From Enterocloster hominis (ex Liu et al. 2021) (GTDB lineage Bacteria; Bacillota; Clostridia; Lachnospirales; Lachnospiraceae): a DNA stretch of 64,000 nucleotides. The DNA lies in contig JACRTJ010000021.1 in the NCBI GenBank assembly GCA_014385265.1, positions 1 to 64,000 on the forward strand, in the 5' to 3' direction. The translations under genes were made by a program, and so were the position numbers. Below, piece by piece: positions 18,601-27,168 of this stretch. The notes beneath the pieces are model-generated. The model had not been told where the DNA came from. It did no database searches and saw only the letters and a list, made by a program, of their open reading frames with translations. The stretch's first letter is position 1, and the number at the start of each line of letters is the position of its first letter.

Positions 18601-20854
18601 GTTTTTTGGCCGGGGAAAAATAAGACCGGAGGACGGGAAATACCGTTTTGATACCATTGGAGAGGAAATGCCGGAAATGACCCTGGCCCATACGCTTTAT
18701 AAAGAGATCATCCCGGCAGTGCTCCAGGTGGAGTTAAAGCGGGGAGAACAGGAGACTCCCTTTTCCAGCTCCATAGGAAGCATCCGTGTGGTTTACGGGA
18801 TCCCGGTGCTGGTGCAGATCTTAACGGCCCTGGGGAAGGATACGCTGGAGCGGAGCCAGTATTCCTATTATTCAGGCGGGTCCAGCCGCCGTTCTGTCCT
18901 GAGCCATCTTCTGAAGGTCTGCCGGCCGGCGCCGGAAGAAACGGCAGCAGATCTGGGCCGTGCGCTCCAGGGGACCGACATCACAAAAAAGCGTCTTGTG
19001 GAGATGGCCATGTATGCAGAGCAGTGGATCCCCATGGTGGAGGAATATTTAAACCTTCCGGGCTTTAAGAGCGGCTGCTATTATTTTATGGCCCATACCA
19101 GTGAATGGATGGATGAGTACGCCAGGTCTGTGATCGCCAGATATACGCCCTTATCTCCGGAAGAGCTGCGCGACGGAGCCTTTGATATCCACTGGTTTTT
19201 TGAGGCGTATGAAAAGCTGGGCGAGGAGAATTTTAAGCTGCTTTATGATGCGGCCAAATATTCCTCCTCCGGAACGGCCCATGGCCGTGCCAGAAAGTAT
19301 GCGGATGCAGCCCTGGGAAATACCAGGTATGAGGCTCTGGTCCAGGAGATCCGTGAGAAAAGAAATAAGGACCTGCTGATGAGCCTGGGGCTCCTGCCGC
19401 TTCCCCAGGACCGGGCGGAGAAGGATAAGATCCTTTTTGAACGCTACCGCTTTATCCAGGAGTTTAAAAAGGAAAGCCGCCGGTTTGGCGCCCAGAGGCG
19501 TGCCAGCGAAGGCAGGGCGGCAGAGCTGGCTCTGCGGAATTTAAGCTCTAACGCCGGATTTTCGGATGTGACCCGCCTGGTGCTGCGTATGGAGGCCCAT
19601 CTTGCAGGGGAATCCAGGGCGCTGTTTGAAGGAGACGTGCTGGAGGATGGAACAAAGATCCGCCTTTTTGTGGATGAGGACGGGAAGAGCTCCATTGTCT
19701 GCGAAAAGGGAGGAAAGACATTAAAGTCTGTGCCCTCCAGATTTAAAAAGAATGAGACAGTCCTGCGGTATCAGGAGGTCCATAAGCAGCTGAAGGACCA
19801 GTACAGCCGCACCAGGCAGATGATGGAGCAGGCCATGGAGGACCGGACGGTCTTTGAAGCCTGGGAGCTTCTGGAACTTCAGGAAAACCCGGTGGCAGGT
19901 CCCATTGTGACGCCTCTGGTACTTCTGAGAGCGGACCAGGCGGACAGGGAACCTGGGCTTTCCGGGGAGCAGCAGGAGGCGGCGCTGGGACTTCTGACCA
20001 GAGAAGGCCTGGTGGACTGGACAGGAACCATTACCCCGGTACAGGAGGACACAGGATTTCTCATTGCCCATCCCTGGGATCTTTATGAGAAGGGCTGCTG
20101 GCACCAGTACCAGAGGCTGTTATTTGAAAAACAGATCCGCCAGCCCTTTAAGCAGGTATTCCGGGAGCTGTATGTGAAGCTGGAGGAGGAACTGGAAAAG
20201 ACAGAATCAGCCATGTTTGCGGGAAATCAGATCCAGCCGAAGAAAACGGCGGGGACCCTGCGGACCAGACGCTGGGTGGCCGATTATGAGGACGGTCTCC
20301 AGAAGGTCTATTACAGGGAAAATATCGTGGCCCGTATCTATGCCATGGCCGATTGGTTTTCTCCCAGTGATATTGAGGCTCCGACTCTGGAAGCTGTGGT
20401 ATTTTATGACAGAAAGAGCATGAAGCCTCTGAGGATACGGGAGATTCCCGACGTCATATACAGTGAAGTGATGCGGGATGTGGATCTGGCTGTCAGCACG
20501 GCCCATGCGGGAGGCGTGGATCCGGAGACCAGCCGGTCCACGGTGGAGATGCGCAGCGCCATCATCCAGTGCAGCCTGGAGCTGTTCAGGCTGAAAAATG
20601 TCCGTCTGGAAAAGACCCATGCGTTCATCGACGGAAAGCTGGGGCAGTATACGGTCCATCTGGGCAGCGGAGTTGTCCATCAGATGGGAAATGCCATGGT
20701 ATTTGTGGTGCCCGTCCACTCCCAGCACCGGGGACGGATCTTCCTTCCCTTTGTGGACGACGATCCGAAGACGGCGGAGATCCTGTCAAAGATCCTGCTG
20801 TTTGCAGAAGACGACCGGATCAAGGATCCCGGGATCCTGTCCCAGATCCGCTGA
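15674..20854 (+). CDS. giant DUF4132-domain protein (MolR-like)
   Basis: 1726 residues, no signal peptide. The last ~250 residues match the DUF4132 pattern: TLRTRRWVADYEDGLQKVYY near 1530, ADWFSPSDIEAPTLEAVVF near 1560, then YSEVMRDVDLAVSTAHAGG and HLGSGVVHQMGNA near the end. The rest is mostly alpha-helical with repeat-like stretches, resembling HEAT-type solenoids in places. The family (including E. coli YehI/MolR) has no firmly established function. Preceded by a small gene 13 bp upstream; followed by a terminator. Codon use matches the chromosome, with no sign of recent transfer. Confidence 0.85.
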   Translation: MGGFTYETRKKLTEQRILEAKAAGKDLTGMEKKLLPDPYYSVKTEPLQWMTSLLENGEAGTLSEIYKRELPGLVRVCVPEGQEEEFYYALDQMNQFQMTAGWYRRSLRTKEYIPFVRQSVSLLWAYSQLKFYKASLAEILTGKTDPEIYDHARTESWPYAGILAAQIDLGREETVRAVREILYGENNTAMLSHEMIRGIVMSRDTGLYKVLGDFLLAARLQEGARQAVCETMDAGRPEAFLSLFQVIEDHDLIRFSSVKRAVGTWIGIFDENSADRISNKLLHLMGKCLREPEFCEEQLRSNDSVAISCALWAKGFYDAGAGVEAVLELIKNGTKNQKLTASYFNRSLQDQRLSARAAREVFLTYPEDLELMACYLPGFMGNLYSIMSDLVWGKRTGWFSVEREEASEPEKLPVTAYGLFENEEEARKIYGIFKNAMERIPKKGLDLDPCIFPWYRVTMSRSDLAARMCVIAWMLQDETYLDEAAALIPVVGQGQVYGASRAMTARLLLYRPRSRARRDILFELLHNPEEYTVSSAFCLAKALEDLDDRDYRKLEANLKYKKGRTETLSLLRRQSPEKLRECVARLLGEKSEECHMGALDLALGMKKDAPEAFEALRPALAAFQNPTGREQVLLAQLTGKDGDGEDILKKPGYGFYDTKKEFVLPEIKTDIKKAPELFSYGEKECIRVLKALNSLVEANQFKEYTTVWGEEKTLGAELGRCRWRNAEDPEMGPLDEYPFREMWEEFYRKEIRSTRLLTELYLYQACRQRKGDYRKNTELYKKVFGKGLLKKPPFTELVEGLRFGAQARTVIDCLFFQYVPREELVSSALPAVGKLVSVLNDENESYEVQESRWNGEVERVWKRSADLPVFAELISWLGMAGEEDWGTAFALRFQLKARYDKRSGDRALAGYQSRKNSFLELSDLVQCYVRGIWDKDLFYKAVFEFLGIGSLLSPISLVEQKGAVAGRDARPGDLDRFFGRGKIRPEDGKYRFDTIGEEMPEMTLAHTLYKEIIPAVLQVELKRGEQETPFSSSIGSIRVVYGIPVLVQILTALGKDTLERSQYSYYSGGSSRRSVLSHLLKVCRPAPEETAADLGRALQGTDITKKRLVEMAMYAEQWIPMVEEYLNLPGFKSGCYYFMAHTSEWMDEYARSVIARYTPLSPEELRDGAFDIHWFFEAYEKLGEENFKLLYDAAKYSSSGTAHGRARKYADAALGNTRYEALVQEIREKRNKDLLMSLGLLPLPQDRAEKDKILFERYRFIQEFKKESRRFGAQRRASEGRAAELALRNLSSNAGFSDVTRLVLRMEAHLAGESRALFEGDVLEDGTKIRLFVDEDGKSSIVCEKGGKTLKSVPSRFKKNETVLRYQEVHKQLKDQYSRTRQMMEQAMEDRTVFEAWELLELQENPVAGPIVTPLVLLRADQADREPGLSGEQQEAALGLLTREGLVDWTGTITPVQEDTGFLIAHPWDLYEKGCWHQYQRLLFEKQIRQPFKQVFRELYVKLEEELEKTESAMFAGNQIQPKKTAGTLRTRRWVADYEDGLQKVYYRENIVARIYAMADWFSPSDIEAPTLEAVVFYDRKSMKPLRIREIPDVIYSEVMRDVDLAVSTAHAGGVDPETSRSTVEMRSAIIQCSLELFRLKNVRLEKTHAFIDGKLGQYTVHLGSGVVHQMGNAMVFVVPVHSQHRGRIFLPFVDDDPKTAEILSKILLFAEDDRIKDPGILSQIR

Positions 20855-20903
20855 CCGGAAGGCAGCTTCTGGCTGTCCTGTTCGTATTTTTCCTGGAAAT
20901 TTT

Positions 20904-20933
20904 GCCCCCGCTGTTTACAGTGGGGGCGTTTTT
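20904..20933 (+). terminator. terminator of the DUF4132 unit
   Basis: GCCCCCGCTGT-TT-ACAGTGGGGGC followed by GTTTTT. Confidence 0.85.
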
Positions 20934-20974
20934 ATAGTAAAATAAACGGGAAATACAAAGAAAAAGGAGAATGT

Positions 20975-22255
20975 ATGGGCAGAAACAGGATATATATACG
21001 TGCAGAAAAATTTGGTCTTCTGGCGCTGATCCCGCTGTATTTTATTGTGGTGGGACTGATGATCCAGCCTCTCTCGGACATCATACCAGGACTCTGGCGG
21101 ATCATAAAAGAGCCGGATTTCCTGATCACCGATTATTTCCTCGTCGGGGGGATCGGAGCGGCGTTCATCAATGCGGGTATTCTTACCCTGGCTGCCATCG
21201 GAACTATCTATTTCCTGGGAATGGAGATGGACGGCCATACGATCACATCCAGCTGTCTGATGTTCGGATTTTCCCTGTTTGGAAAGAATCTGATGAATAT
21301 ATGGGCGATCTTACTGGGGGTGTATCTGTATTCCAAATACCATAAGACCCATATGTCCAGATATATTTACATCGGATTTTACGGTACCAGTCTGTCCCCG
21401 ATCATTACCCAGATCATGTATATCACAGAGCTTCCATACCTGGCCAGGCTGCCATTAAGCATCCTGGTGGGGATCGCCATCGGCTTTGTGCTGCCGCCTC
21501 TGGCTACCCATGTCCACTATGCCCATAAGGGCTATTCTCTTTATAATGTAGGCTTTGCCTCCGGTATCATCGCCACAGTGGTGGTTTCGGTGATGAAATC
21601 CTTTGGAGTAACGACGGAATCCCGGCTCATCTGGTCCACGGGAAACAACCGGCTCTTTCTCTTTGTGCTCTGCGGCCTGTTCCTGTCCATGATGGGAGGA
21701 GCCCTGGTCCTTGGGGGAAAAGAGGTATTTGCCGCCTATGGCCGGATCCTGAAGACCACGGGAATTTCCGGCACCGATTATCTGAAAAGCGAGGGCGGGC
21801 CGGCGACCACCTTCAATATGGGGCTGTGCGGCCTGTTCGCCACCCTGTTCGTGGCGGCCGTGGGAGGAGATCTGAACGGCCCCACCATTGGCGGGATCTT
21901 TACCATCGTGGGCTTCTGCTCCACGGGAAAGCATCTGAGAAATATTGCCCCCATTATGTTTGGAGTGGTCCTGGGCGGTTTCACCAAGCACTGGCATGTG
22001 AACCAGCCGTCTCCTCTGCTGGCGCTTTTATTCTCCACGACCCTGGCTCCCGTAGCCGGGGAATTTGGCTGGATCGTGGGGATCCTGGCCGGCTTCCTCC
22101 ACTCATCGGTGGCTTTAAATGTGGGCATCGTCTACGGAGGAATGAACCTGTATAACAACGGCTTTGCCGGAGGGATCGTGGCGATCTTTATGGTTCCGGT
22201 GATCCATTCCATTGAGGACCGGAGAGCCAGGGCCCGGGGTGAGATCTCCCTGTAA
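20975..22255 (+). CDS. DUF1576 integral membrane protein
   Basis: 426 residues with roughly ten to twelve hydrophobic segments and the DUF1576 look: two similar halves with glycine-rich helices (YSLYNVGFASGIIATVVVS and MNLYNNGFAGGIVAIFMVP) suggesting an internal duplication. HVHYAHKGYSLYN and KHWHVNQPSP carry conserved-looking histidines. Probably a transporter, substrate unknown. AAAGGAGA ribosome site. Ends 19 bp before the VanZ-QueT gene, likely co-transcribed. Confidence 0.8.
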   Translation: MGRNRIYIRAEKFGLLALIPLYFIVVGLMIQPLSDIIPGLWRIIKEPDFLITDYFLVGGIGAAFINAGILTLAAIGTIYFLGMEMDGHTITSSCLMFGFSLFGKNLMNIWAILLGVYLYSKYHKTHMSRYIYIGFYGTSLSPIITQIMYITELPYLARLPLSILVGIAIGFVLPPLATHVHYAHKGYSLYNVGFASGIIATVVVSVMKSFGVTTESRLIWSTGNNRLFLFVLCGLFLSMMGGALVLGGKEVFAAYGRILKTTGISGTDYLKSEGGPATTFNMGLCGLFATLFVAAVGGDLNGPTIGGIFTIVGFCSTGKHLRNIAPIMFGVVLGGFTKHWHVNQPSPLLALLFSTTLAPVAGEFGWIVGILAGFLHSSVALNVGIVYGGMNLYNNGFAGGIVAIFMVPVIHSIEDRRARARGEISL

Positions 22256-22274
22256 AATGTTTTAGAAAGAGAGT

Positions 22275-23285
22275 ATGCGTATTATGAAAAAATATCTGGC
22301 ATGGATCCCGGCGCTGGTGATCATGACAGCCATTTTCTGGTTTTCGGCCCAGCCGGCGGACGTGTCCACGGAAATGAGCGACAGCGTTACCAGAGCGCTT
22401 TTGTGGACGGCGGAGGCTGTGGGGCTTACGGACCGGCTGTCGCCGGAGCAGGTCCATGATCTGTGCGGTCTCCTGGCCACACCTGTGAGGAAGACTGCCC
22501 ATATTACGGAATTTGCGGTGCTCCATCTGACTGTTTTATTCGCCCTGTTCCAGTGGGAGCTTCCCTGGAAGAAATGGCTGAAGGCCGCCCTGGCAGTGAC
22601 CGTGGCTTATGCCTGCACCGATGAGCTTCACCAGCTCTTTGTACCGGGCCGGGCGGGAATGGTCACAGACGTTCTGATCGACAGTACGGGAGCGGCCCTT
22701 ATTACGGGGCTTTTATGGATCGTCGGAAGACGGCGGGAAGGAACGTCTGGGGAAGACGGAACGGTCTGGGCGGCAGGGAGGCCGGAGGACAGGAGCCGCC
22801 GGTTCCCGGGGCCGGACAGCCGCGTAAAGCAGATGGTCCAGGGAGCGGCCATCGCCGCGGTCTATGTGGTCCTGACCATGGCCTTCCGCCCCATCAGCTT
22901 CGGGCCGGTCCAGTTCCGCATCTCTGAGGCCCTGTGCGTCCTTCCATACTTTACCCCGGCGGCGGTGCCCGGGGTATTTTTGGGCTGCCTGATCTCCAAT
23001 CTCCTGGGCGGGGCCGCAGCCCTGGACGTGGTATTCGGGAGTCTTGCAACGCTGATGGGAGCCGTGGGCTCCCGGCTTTTCAGAAAAAACCGGTATCTGG
23101 TCTCCCTTCCCCCCATTGCAGCCAATACGCTGATCATTCCGTGGGTATTAAAATACGCCTATGGCTCTGGGGACATGGTATGGTTCATGATGATCACCGT
23201 GGGTGCCGGGGAGATCCTGGCCGTTGGGATCCTGGGCCAGCTTCTTCTGGGGGCGCTGGAACCATACCGGGAGGAGCTGTTTTAG
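22275..23285 (+). CDS. VanZ-QueT fusion membrane protein
   Basis: 336 residues. Residues ~1-150 are a VanZ-like domain (FWFSAQPADVS near 22, KTAHITEFAVLHL near 74, DELHQLFVPGRAGMVTDVLID near 117). A charged linker (151-184) follows. Residues ~185-330 are a QueT-type queuosine-precursor transporter domain (AFRPISFGPVQFRISEALC, FLGCLISNLLGGAAALDVVFGSLATLMGA). Both halves are normally separate proteins. VanZ proteins relate to teicoplanin or lipoglycopeptide tolerance; QueT imports preQ0/preQ1-like bases. No preQ1 riboswitch was seen upstream, which is unusual for queT. Possible alternative start at 22284. Confidence 0.82.
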   Translation: MRIMKKYLAWIPALVIMTAIFWFSAQPADVSTEMSDSVTRALLWTAEAVGLTDRLSPEQVHDLCGLLATPVRKTAHITEFAVLHLTVLFALFQWELPWKKWLKAALAVTVAYACTDELHQLFVPGRAGMVTDVLIDSTGAALITGLLWIVGRRREGTSGEDGTVWAAGRPEDRSRRFPGPDSRVKQMVQGAAIAAVYVVLTMAFRPISFGPVQFRISEALCVLPYFTPAAVPGVFLGCLISNLLGGAAALDVVFGSLATLMGAVGSRLFRKNRYLVSLPPIAANTLIIPWVLKYAYGSGDMVWFMMITVGAGEILAVGILGQLLLGALEPYREELF

Positions 23286-23429
23286 CGCCAAGAGGCATCC
23301 GCCCCGGGAGAGCGGCGGTTCCTGGCGGCAGAAGCGGCCTGAAGAGCGGGGATCCAGGGCCTGGATCCTATGGATTTTCTGCTTTTTATGTGCTATGATA
23401 AAGGTGAATATACCGAGAGGAGCAGATAC

Positions 23430-24812
23430 ATGTATCATATAGATTTTGAACGTCCCTGCCATGTGCATTTTATCGGCATTGGCGGGATCAGTATGAGCGG
23501 TCTGGCGGAGATCCTGCTGGAAAGGGGATTTACCGTATCCGGTTCCGACGCCAGGGAGTCGGAGCTCACAAAGAAGCTGGAGGCCCACGGAGCAAAGCTC
23601 TTTTACGGACAGAAAGCGGAGAATATTATGGAAGGGACCGACGTGGTGGTCTATACGGCCGCAGTCCATCCCGACAACCCGGAATATGCAGCCGCAGCGG
23701 GACGGTCCATCCCGATCCTTACCCGGGCGGAGCTTCTGGGCCAGATCATGAGAAATTATAACCAGTCGGTGGCTGTGGCGGGAACCCATGGAAAGACCAC
23801 CACCACCTCCATGCTGACGGAGATCCTGATGGAGGCACGGAAGGACCCCACCATTTCCGTAGGGGGGATGCTGGACGCCATCGGCGGCAATATCCGTGTG
23901 GGCGGCCCGGAGATGTTCGTGACCGAGGCCTGTGAATATACCAACAGCTTCCTGTCCTTTTTTCCCACCATGGAGATCATTCTGAACATCGAGGCGGACC
24001 ATCTGGATTTCTTTAAGGATATCGACGATATCCGGAACTCCTTCAGGCGGTTTGCAGGGCTTCTGCCGGAGGATGGCATCCTGATCATAAACAGCGATAT
24101 CCGGGAATATGAGGAGATCTGTAAAGGACTTCCGTGCCGGGTGATCACTGTGGGAAGCGATCCGGTAAGGAGCAGGTACAGCGCGGCCCATGTGGCCTTT
24201 GACGAAAGCGCCTGCGCGTCCTATGAGCTTCTGGAGAACGGGAAGAAGGTCTGCACGGTCGTCTTAGGCGTGCCGGGAATGCACAATGTGTATAACTCCC
24301 TGGCAGCCTTTGCCGCAGCCCGGGAGCTGGGCGTGGACGATGGGGATATCTGCGCCGGCCTTCTGGCTTACCGGGGCACCCACCGCCGGTTTGAGAAAAA
24401 GGGCGTATTGAACGGCGTGACCATCATCGACGATTACGCCCATCATCCCCAGGAGATCGCAGCCACCCTTTCCACGGCGGAGAATTATCCTCACCGGGAG
24501 CTGTGGTGCGTGTTCCAGCCCCATACGTATACCAGGACCAGGGCTCTGATGGACGATTTTGCCGAAGCCCTTTCTGCCGCGGATCATGTGGTCCTGGCAG
24601 ACATTTATGCGGCCAGAGAGACCGATACCCTGGGGATCAGCTCCTCCATGCTGGCGGAAAAGATCGCCAGTCTTGGAACAGATGCCTGGTATTTCCCCAG
24701 CTTTTCAGAAATTGAAGAATTTCTTCTGGAAAAATGTGGATCCGGCGACCTGTTGATAACTATGGGGGCCGGAGATATAGTAAAAGTGGGGGAAAATCTC
24801 CTTAAGAAGTAA
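23430..24812 (+). CDS. murC: UDP-N-acetylmuramate--L-alanine ligase
   Basis: 460 residues from the ATG at 23430, which follows GAGAGGAG; an upstream in-frame ATG at 23370 has no ribosome site. First amino-acid ligase of peptidoglycan precursor synthesis, cytoplasmic. Motifs in order: HFIGIGGISMSGLAEIL (residues 12-28), the ATP loop GTHGKTTTTSML near 115, EACEYTNSF near 165, HRRFEKKG near 320 and DDYAHHPQEI near 336. Followed by a DnaA-box cluster. Confidence 0.97.
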   Translation: MYHIDFERPCHVHFIGIGGISMSGLAEILLERGFTVSGSDARESELTKKLEAHGAKLFYGQKAENIMEGTDVVVYTAAVHPDNPEYAAAAGRSIPILTRAELLGQIMRNYNQSVAVAGTHGKTTTTSMLTEILMEARKDPTISVGGMLDAIGGNIRVGGPEMFVTEACEYTNSFLSFFPTMEIILNIEADHLDFFKDIDDIRNSFRRFAGLLPEDGILIINSDIREYEEICKGLPCRVITVGSDPVRSRYSAAHVAFDESACASYELLENGKKVCTVVLGVPGMHNVYNSLAAFAAARELGVDDGDICAGLLAYRGTHRRFEKKGVLNGVTIIDDYAHHPQEIAATLSTAENYPHRELWCVFQPHTYTRTRALMDDFAEALSAADHVVLADIYAARETDTLGISSSMLAEKIASLGTDAWYFPSFSEIEEFLLEKCGSGDLLITMGAGDIVKVGENLLKK

Positions 24813-24813
24813 G

Positions 24814-25013
24814 TTATCCACAATATCCACAGAGTTTTCAACAGTTAGCCGAAGAAAACCCTGTGGATTTTTTTATTTACATAACTGGTAAGAGACAAAT
24901 GTGGAAAAGTTAGGAAATACAAGGGATACGACAATTTTCGTGGAAATTCCCCAGGATTATGCCGCAGGCTTATCCACGTTATCCACAATATCCACAATCC
25001 GGATTGTGGATGA
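24814..25013. promoter_or_regulatory. DnaA-box cluster with a 22-bp perfect palindrome, upstream of dnaD-dnaI
   Basis: Perfect DnaA boxes TTATCCACA occur at 24814-24822 and 24979-24987. Near matches lie at 24823-24831 and 24988-24996 (ATATCCACA), 24970-24978 (TTATCCACG), and on the other strand at 24862-24870 and 25005-25013. Positions 24990-25011 form a perfect palindrome (half ATCCACAATCC) with a DnaA-like site in each arm. No gene lies in 24813-25082. The location directly ahead of helicase-loader genes suggests DnaA control of dnaD-dnaI; an origin is less likely because dnaA/dnaN are absent. Confidence 0.75.
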
Positions 25014-25082
25014 TTCCGCCTATTTCCTTTTGGGTGGAGCTGTGTTATGATGGAAACAGGAAAGTTGTGAGGGTGAAGGATC

Positions 25083-26126
25083 ATGAATTTAGGGTTGAAA
25101 AACAAAATGGCATTCCAGGGGACTGTGGTATCCAATGCATTTATCGACACATATATGACGGCGGCCAATGGGGAATATGTGAAGGTATTCCTTTACCTGC
25201 TGCGCCATGAGGGGGAGGAGGTCACCGTGTCTGCCATTGCCGACGCCCTGGACCATACAGAGGCGGACGTGAAGCGTGCCCTGGCCTATTGGGAGGAAGC
25301 CGGCCTTCTGGAGCGGGAGGGAGACGGAGGCCGTCCGGAGTCCCGCCAGAGCGCGGAAAAGGAAGCGGCGGCGGCCAGGGATGTGGAGATCCCCGAGGAG
25401 GGAAACAGCTGCGACCGTATGGAGCGCCTTTCCGGGGATGAGGAGTTTACAGCCCTTTTATACGCGGTCCAGCAGTATCTGGGCAAGACCTTTACCCAGA
25501 TCGAATGTGAAAAGTTTGCTTTTTTTTACGACGGCCTTAAGATGTCCGGGGATCTTCTGGAGTATCTGGCGGAGTACTGTGCCGGAGGCGGCCATTCCAG
25601 CATCCGGTATATTGAGAAGGTGGCCTTAAACTGGTATCAGATGGGGATCCATACCAGGGAGGAGGCCAGGGATTACACCATGCGGTATTCCCGGGACACA
25701 TCGGCAGTAATGAAGGCCTTCGGGATCACAGGGCGGAGCCCGGCCACGGCGGAGACAGAATTTATGAAGCGGTGGTTTAAGGAGTTTGGCTTTGACTGTA
25801 AGCTGGTGACAGAGGCCTGCGGAAGGACCATAAAGGCCACAGGAACGGCCAGCTTTCCCTATGCCGACAAGATCCTCACTGGCTGGAAGGAAGCCGGGGT
25901 AAAGACCCTGGGGGACGTGGAGGAGCTGGACCGGAGGCGGCAGGCGTCGAAACGACAGGACCGGCGGGAGCCGGGAAACGGCAGAGGCCAGGAGACGGGA
26001 AGAAAGCCCGCCGGTTCCAACCGGTTTAAGAACTTTGAGGAACGGACCTATAATTATGAGGATTATGTATGGGAAGATATGAGAAGGAGACAGCAGAAGG
26101 GAGGAAGAATGGATGGCACTGAGTAA
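25083..26126 (+). CDS. dnaD: DnaD-domain replication protein
   Basis: 347 residues. The N-terminal winged-helix part (VFLYLLRHEGEEVTVSAIADALDHTEADVKRALAYWEEAGLL, about 38-79) is followed by a DnaB_2/DnaD domain (about 125-200) with the YIEKVALNWYQMGIHT signature. A second DnaD-type repeat ending in KILTGWKEAGVKT lies near 265-280. Acts in primosome assembly and remodels DNA for helicase loading. Overlaps the DnaI-like gene by 14 bp. Confidence 0.9.
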   Translation: MNLGLKNKMAFQGTVVSNAFIDTYMTAANGEYVKVFLYLLRHEGEEVTVSAIADALDHTEADVKRALAYWEEAGLLEREGDGGRPESRQSAEKEAAAARDVEIPEEGNSCDRMERLSGDEEFTALLYAVQQYLGKTFTQIECEKFAFFYDGLKMSGDLLEYLAEYCAGGGHSSIRYIEKVALNWYQMGIHTREEARDYTMRYSRDTSAVMKAFGITGRSPATAETEFMKRWFKEFGFDCKLVTEACGRTIKATGTASFPYADKILTGWKEAGVKTLGDVEELDRRRQASKRQDRREPGNGRGQETGRKPAGSNRFKNFEERTYNYEDYVWEDMRRRQQKGGRMDGTE

Positions 26127-27111
26127 TTCCCAGTTTGACGCCATCATGCGGGTGTACAACCAGCGCCAGTTTTTAAATAAGCGCCGTCAGGATGAGCGGA
26201 TCCGGGAGGTGTATGAAAGGATCCCCCAGGTGGAGGCGCTGACGGATGAGATCGCCGCCGCCATGGCCCAGGCGGCCAGGAGAAAGCTTCAGGGGGACGA
26301 GGACGGGGCCAGGGCCTTCAAAGAGGAAGCCTCTCTTTTGAAGGAGCAGAAGAGAAAATACCTGCAGCGGGCGGGCTATCCGGACGACTATATGGAAATG
26401 CAGTACCACTGCCCCTGCTGCCGGGACACAGGCTTTGCAGACGGAAAAAAATGCCGCTGCTTCCGCCAGATGGAGATCCAGGTCCTTTATGACCAGTCCA
26501 ATATCCGGGAAGTGCTGGAACGGGAGAATTTCGATACCCTTTCCATGGAATACTATGACAGGGAGCGGATCGACGGCCGGGTGGGAATGACGGTGTACGA
26601 TTACATGTCCATGGTCATCGGCGAGTGCAAAGCCTATGTGGAAAACTTTGGCCGGGAAAAGGGAAGTATCCTGTTCACCGGGAGCACTGGCTGCGGAAAG
26701 ACCTTCCTCAGCAACTGCATTGCCCGGGAGCTTTTAAGACAGTGCTATTCGGTGGTGTACCTGACGGCCACAGACATGTTCGATATCCTGTCGGAAAGCC
26801 GCTTCGGCGGCCGGGACGGGGAGGAGGTAAGGGACCGGGCGGCCTATATCCTGGACTGTGACCTTCTGATCATTGACGACCTGGGGACGGAGCTCATCAA
26901 TACCTTTACGGCCTCCCAGCTCTTTTACTGCATCAACGAGCGGCTTACAAAAAAGCTGGGCACCATTATCTCCACCAACCTGGCCTTAAGCCGGATGCAG
27001 GACGAATTTACGGAACGGGTCACCTCCCGGATCATGAGCCAGTACAAGGTCCTGCCCCTTCTGGGCGAGGATCTCAGGCTTCTGCGGCGCGGTTATGGGA
27101 AACAAGGTTGA
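26113..27111 (+). CDS. dnaI: DnaI/DnaC-like replicative helicase loader (AAA+ ATPase)
   Basis: 332 residues. An N-terminal helicase-binding region carries a CPCCxDTG...CRC zinc cluster (about 98-115). It is followed by an AAA+ module with Walker A GSTGCGKTF near 191, Walker B LLIIDDLGTE near 253, sensor ISTNL near 292, and an Arg finger in TERVTSRIM. Loads the DnaB-type helicase at origins and restarted forks together with DnaD. The start lies within the end of dnaD and is coupled to it. DnaC naming is equally used. Confidence 0.93.
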   Translation: MALSNSQFDAIMRVYNQRQFLNKRRQDERIREVYERIPQVEALTDEIAAAMAQAARRKLQGDEDGARAFKEEASLLKEQKRKYLQRAGYPDDYMEMQYHCPCCRDTGFADGKKCRCFRQMEIQVLYDQSNIREVLERENFDTLSMEYYDRERIDGRVGMTVYDYMSMVIGECKAYVENFGREKGSILFTGSTGCGKTFLSNCIARELLRQCYSVVYLTATDMFDILSESRFGGRDGEEVRDRAAYILDCDLLIIDDLGTELINTFTASQLFYCINERLTKKLGTIISTNLALSRMQDEFTERVTSRIMSQYKVLPLLGEDLRLLRRGYGKQG

Positions 27112-27135
27112 CGAAACGGCGGATTTTGTTATAAA
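27108..27135 (+). promoter_or_regulatory. promoter of prs
   Basis: TTGACG (27108-27113) overlapping the dnaI stop codon, 16-bp spacer, TATAAA (27130-27135), 34 bp ahead of the prs start. Confidence 0.55.
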
Positions 27136-27168
27136 ATGTAGTTCAGCGCAGAAAAATGGAGGAAAAAT

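Noticed and set aside
22256..22274. preQ1 riboswitch ahead of the QueT fusion
   Set aside because: Only 19 bp separate the genes and no aptamer-like hairpin with an A-rich tail is visible.
24814..25013. Chromosomal replication origin
   Set aside because: DnaA boxes are present, but dnaA, dnaN, recF and an obvious AT-rich unwinding element are not next to them; murC and dnaD flank the site.
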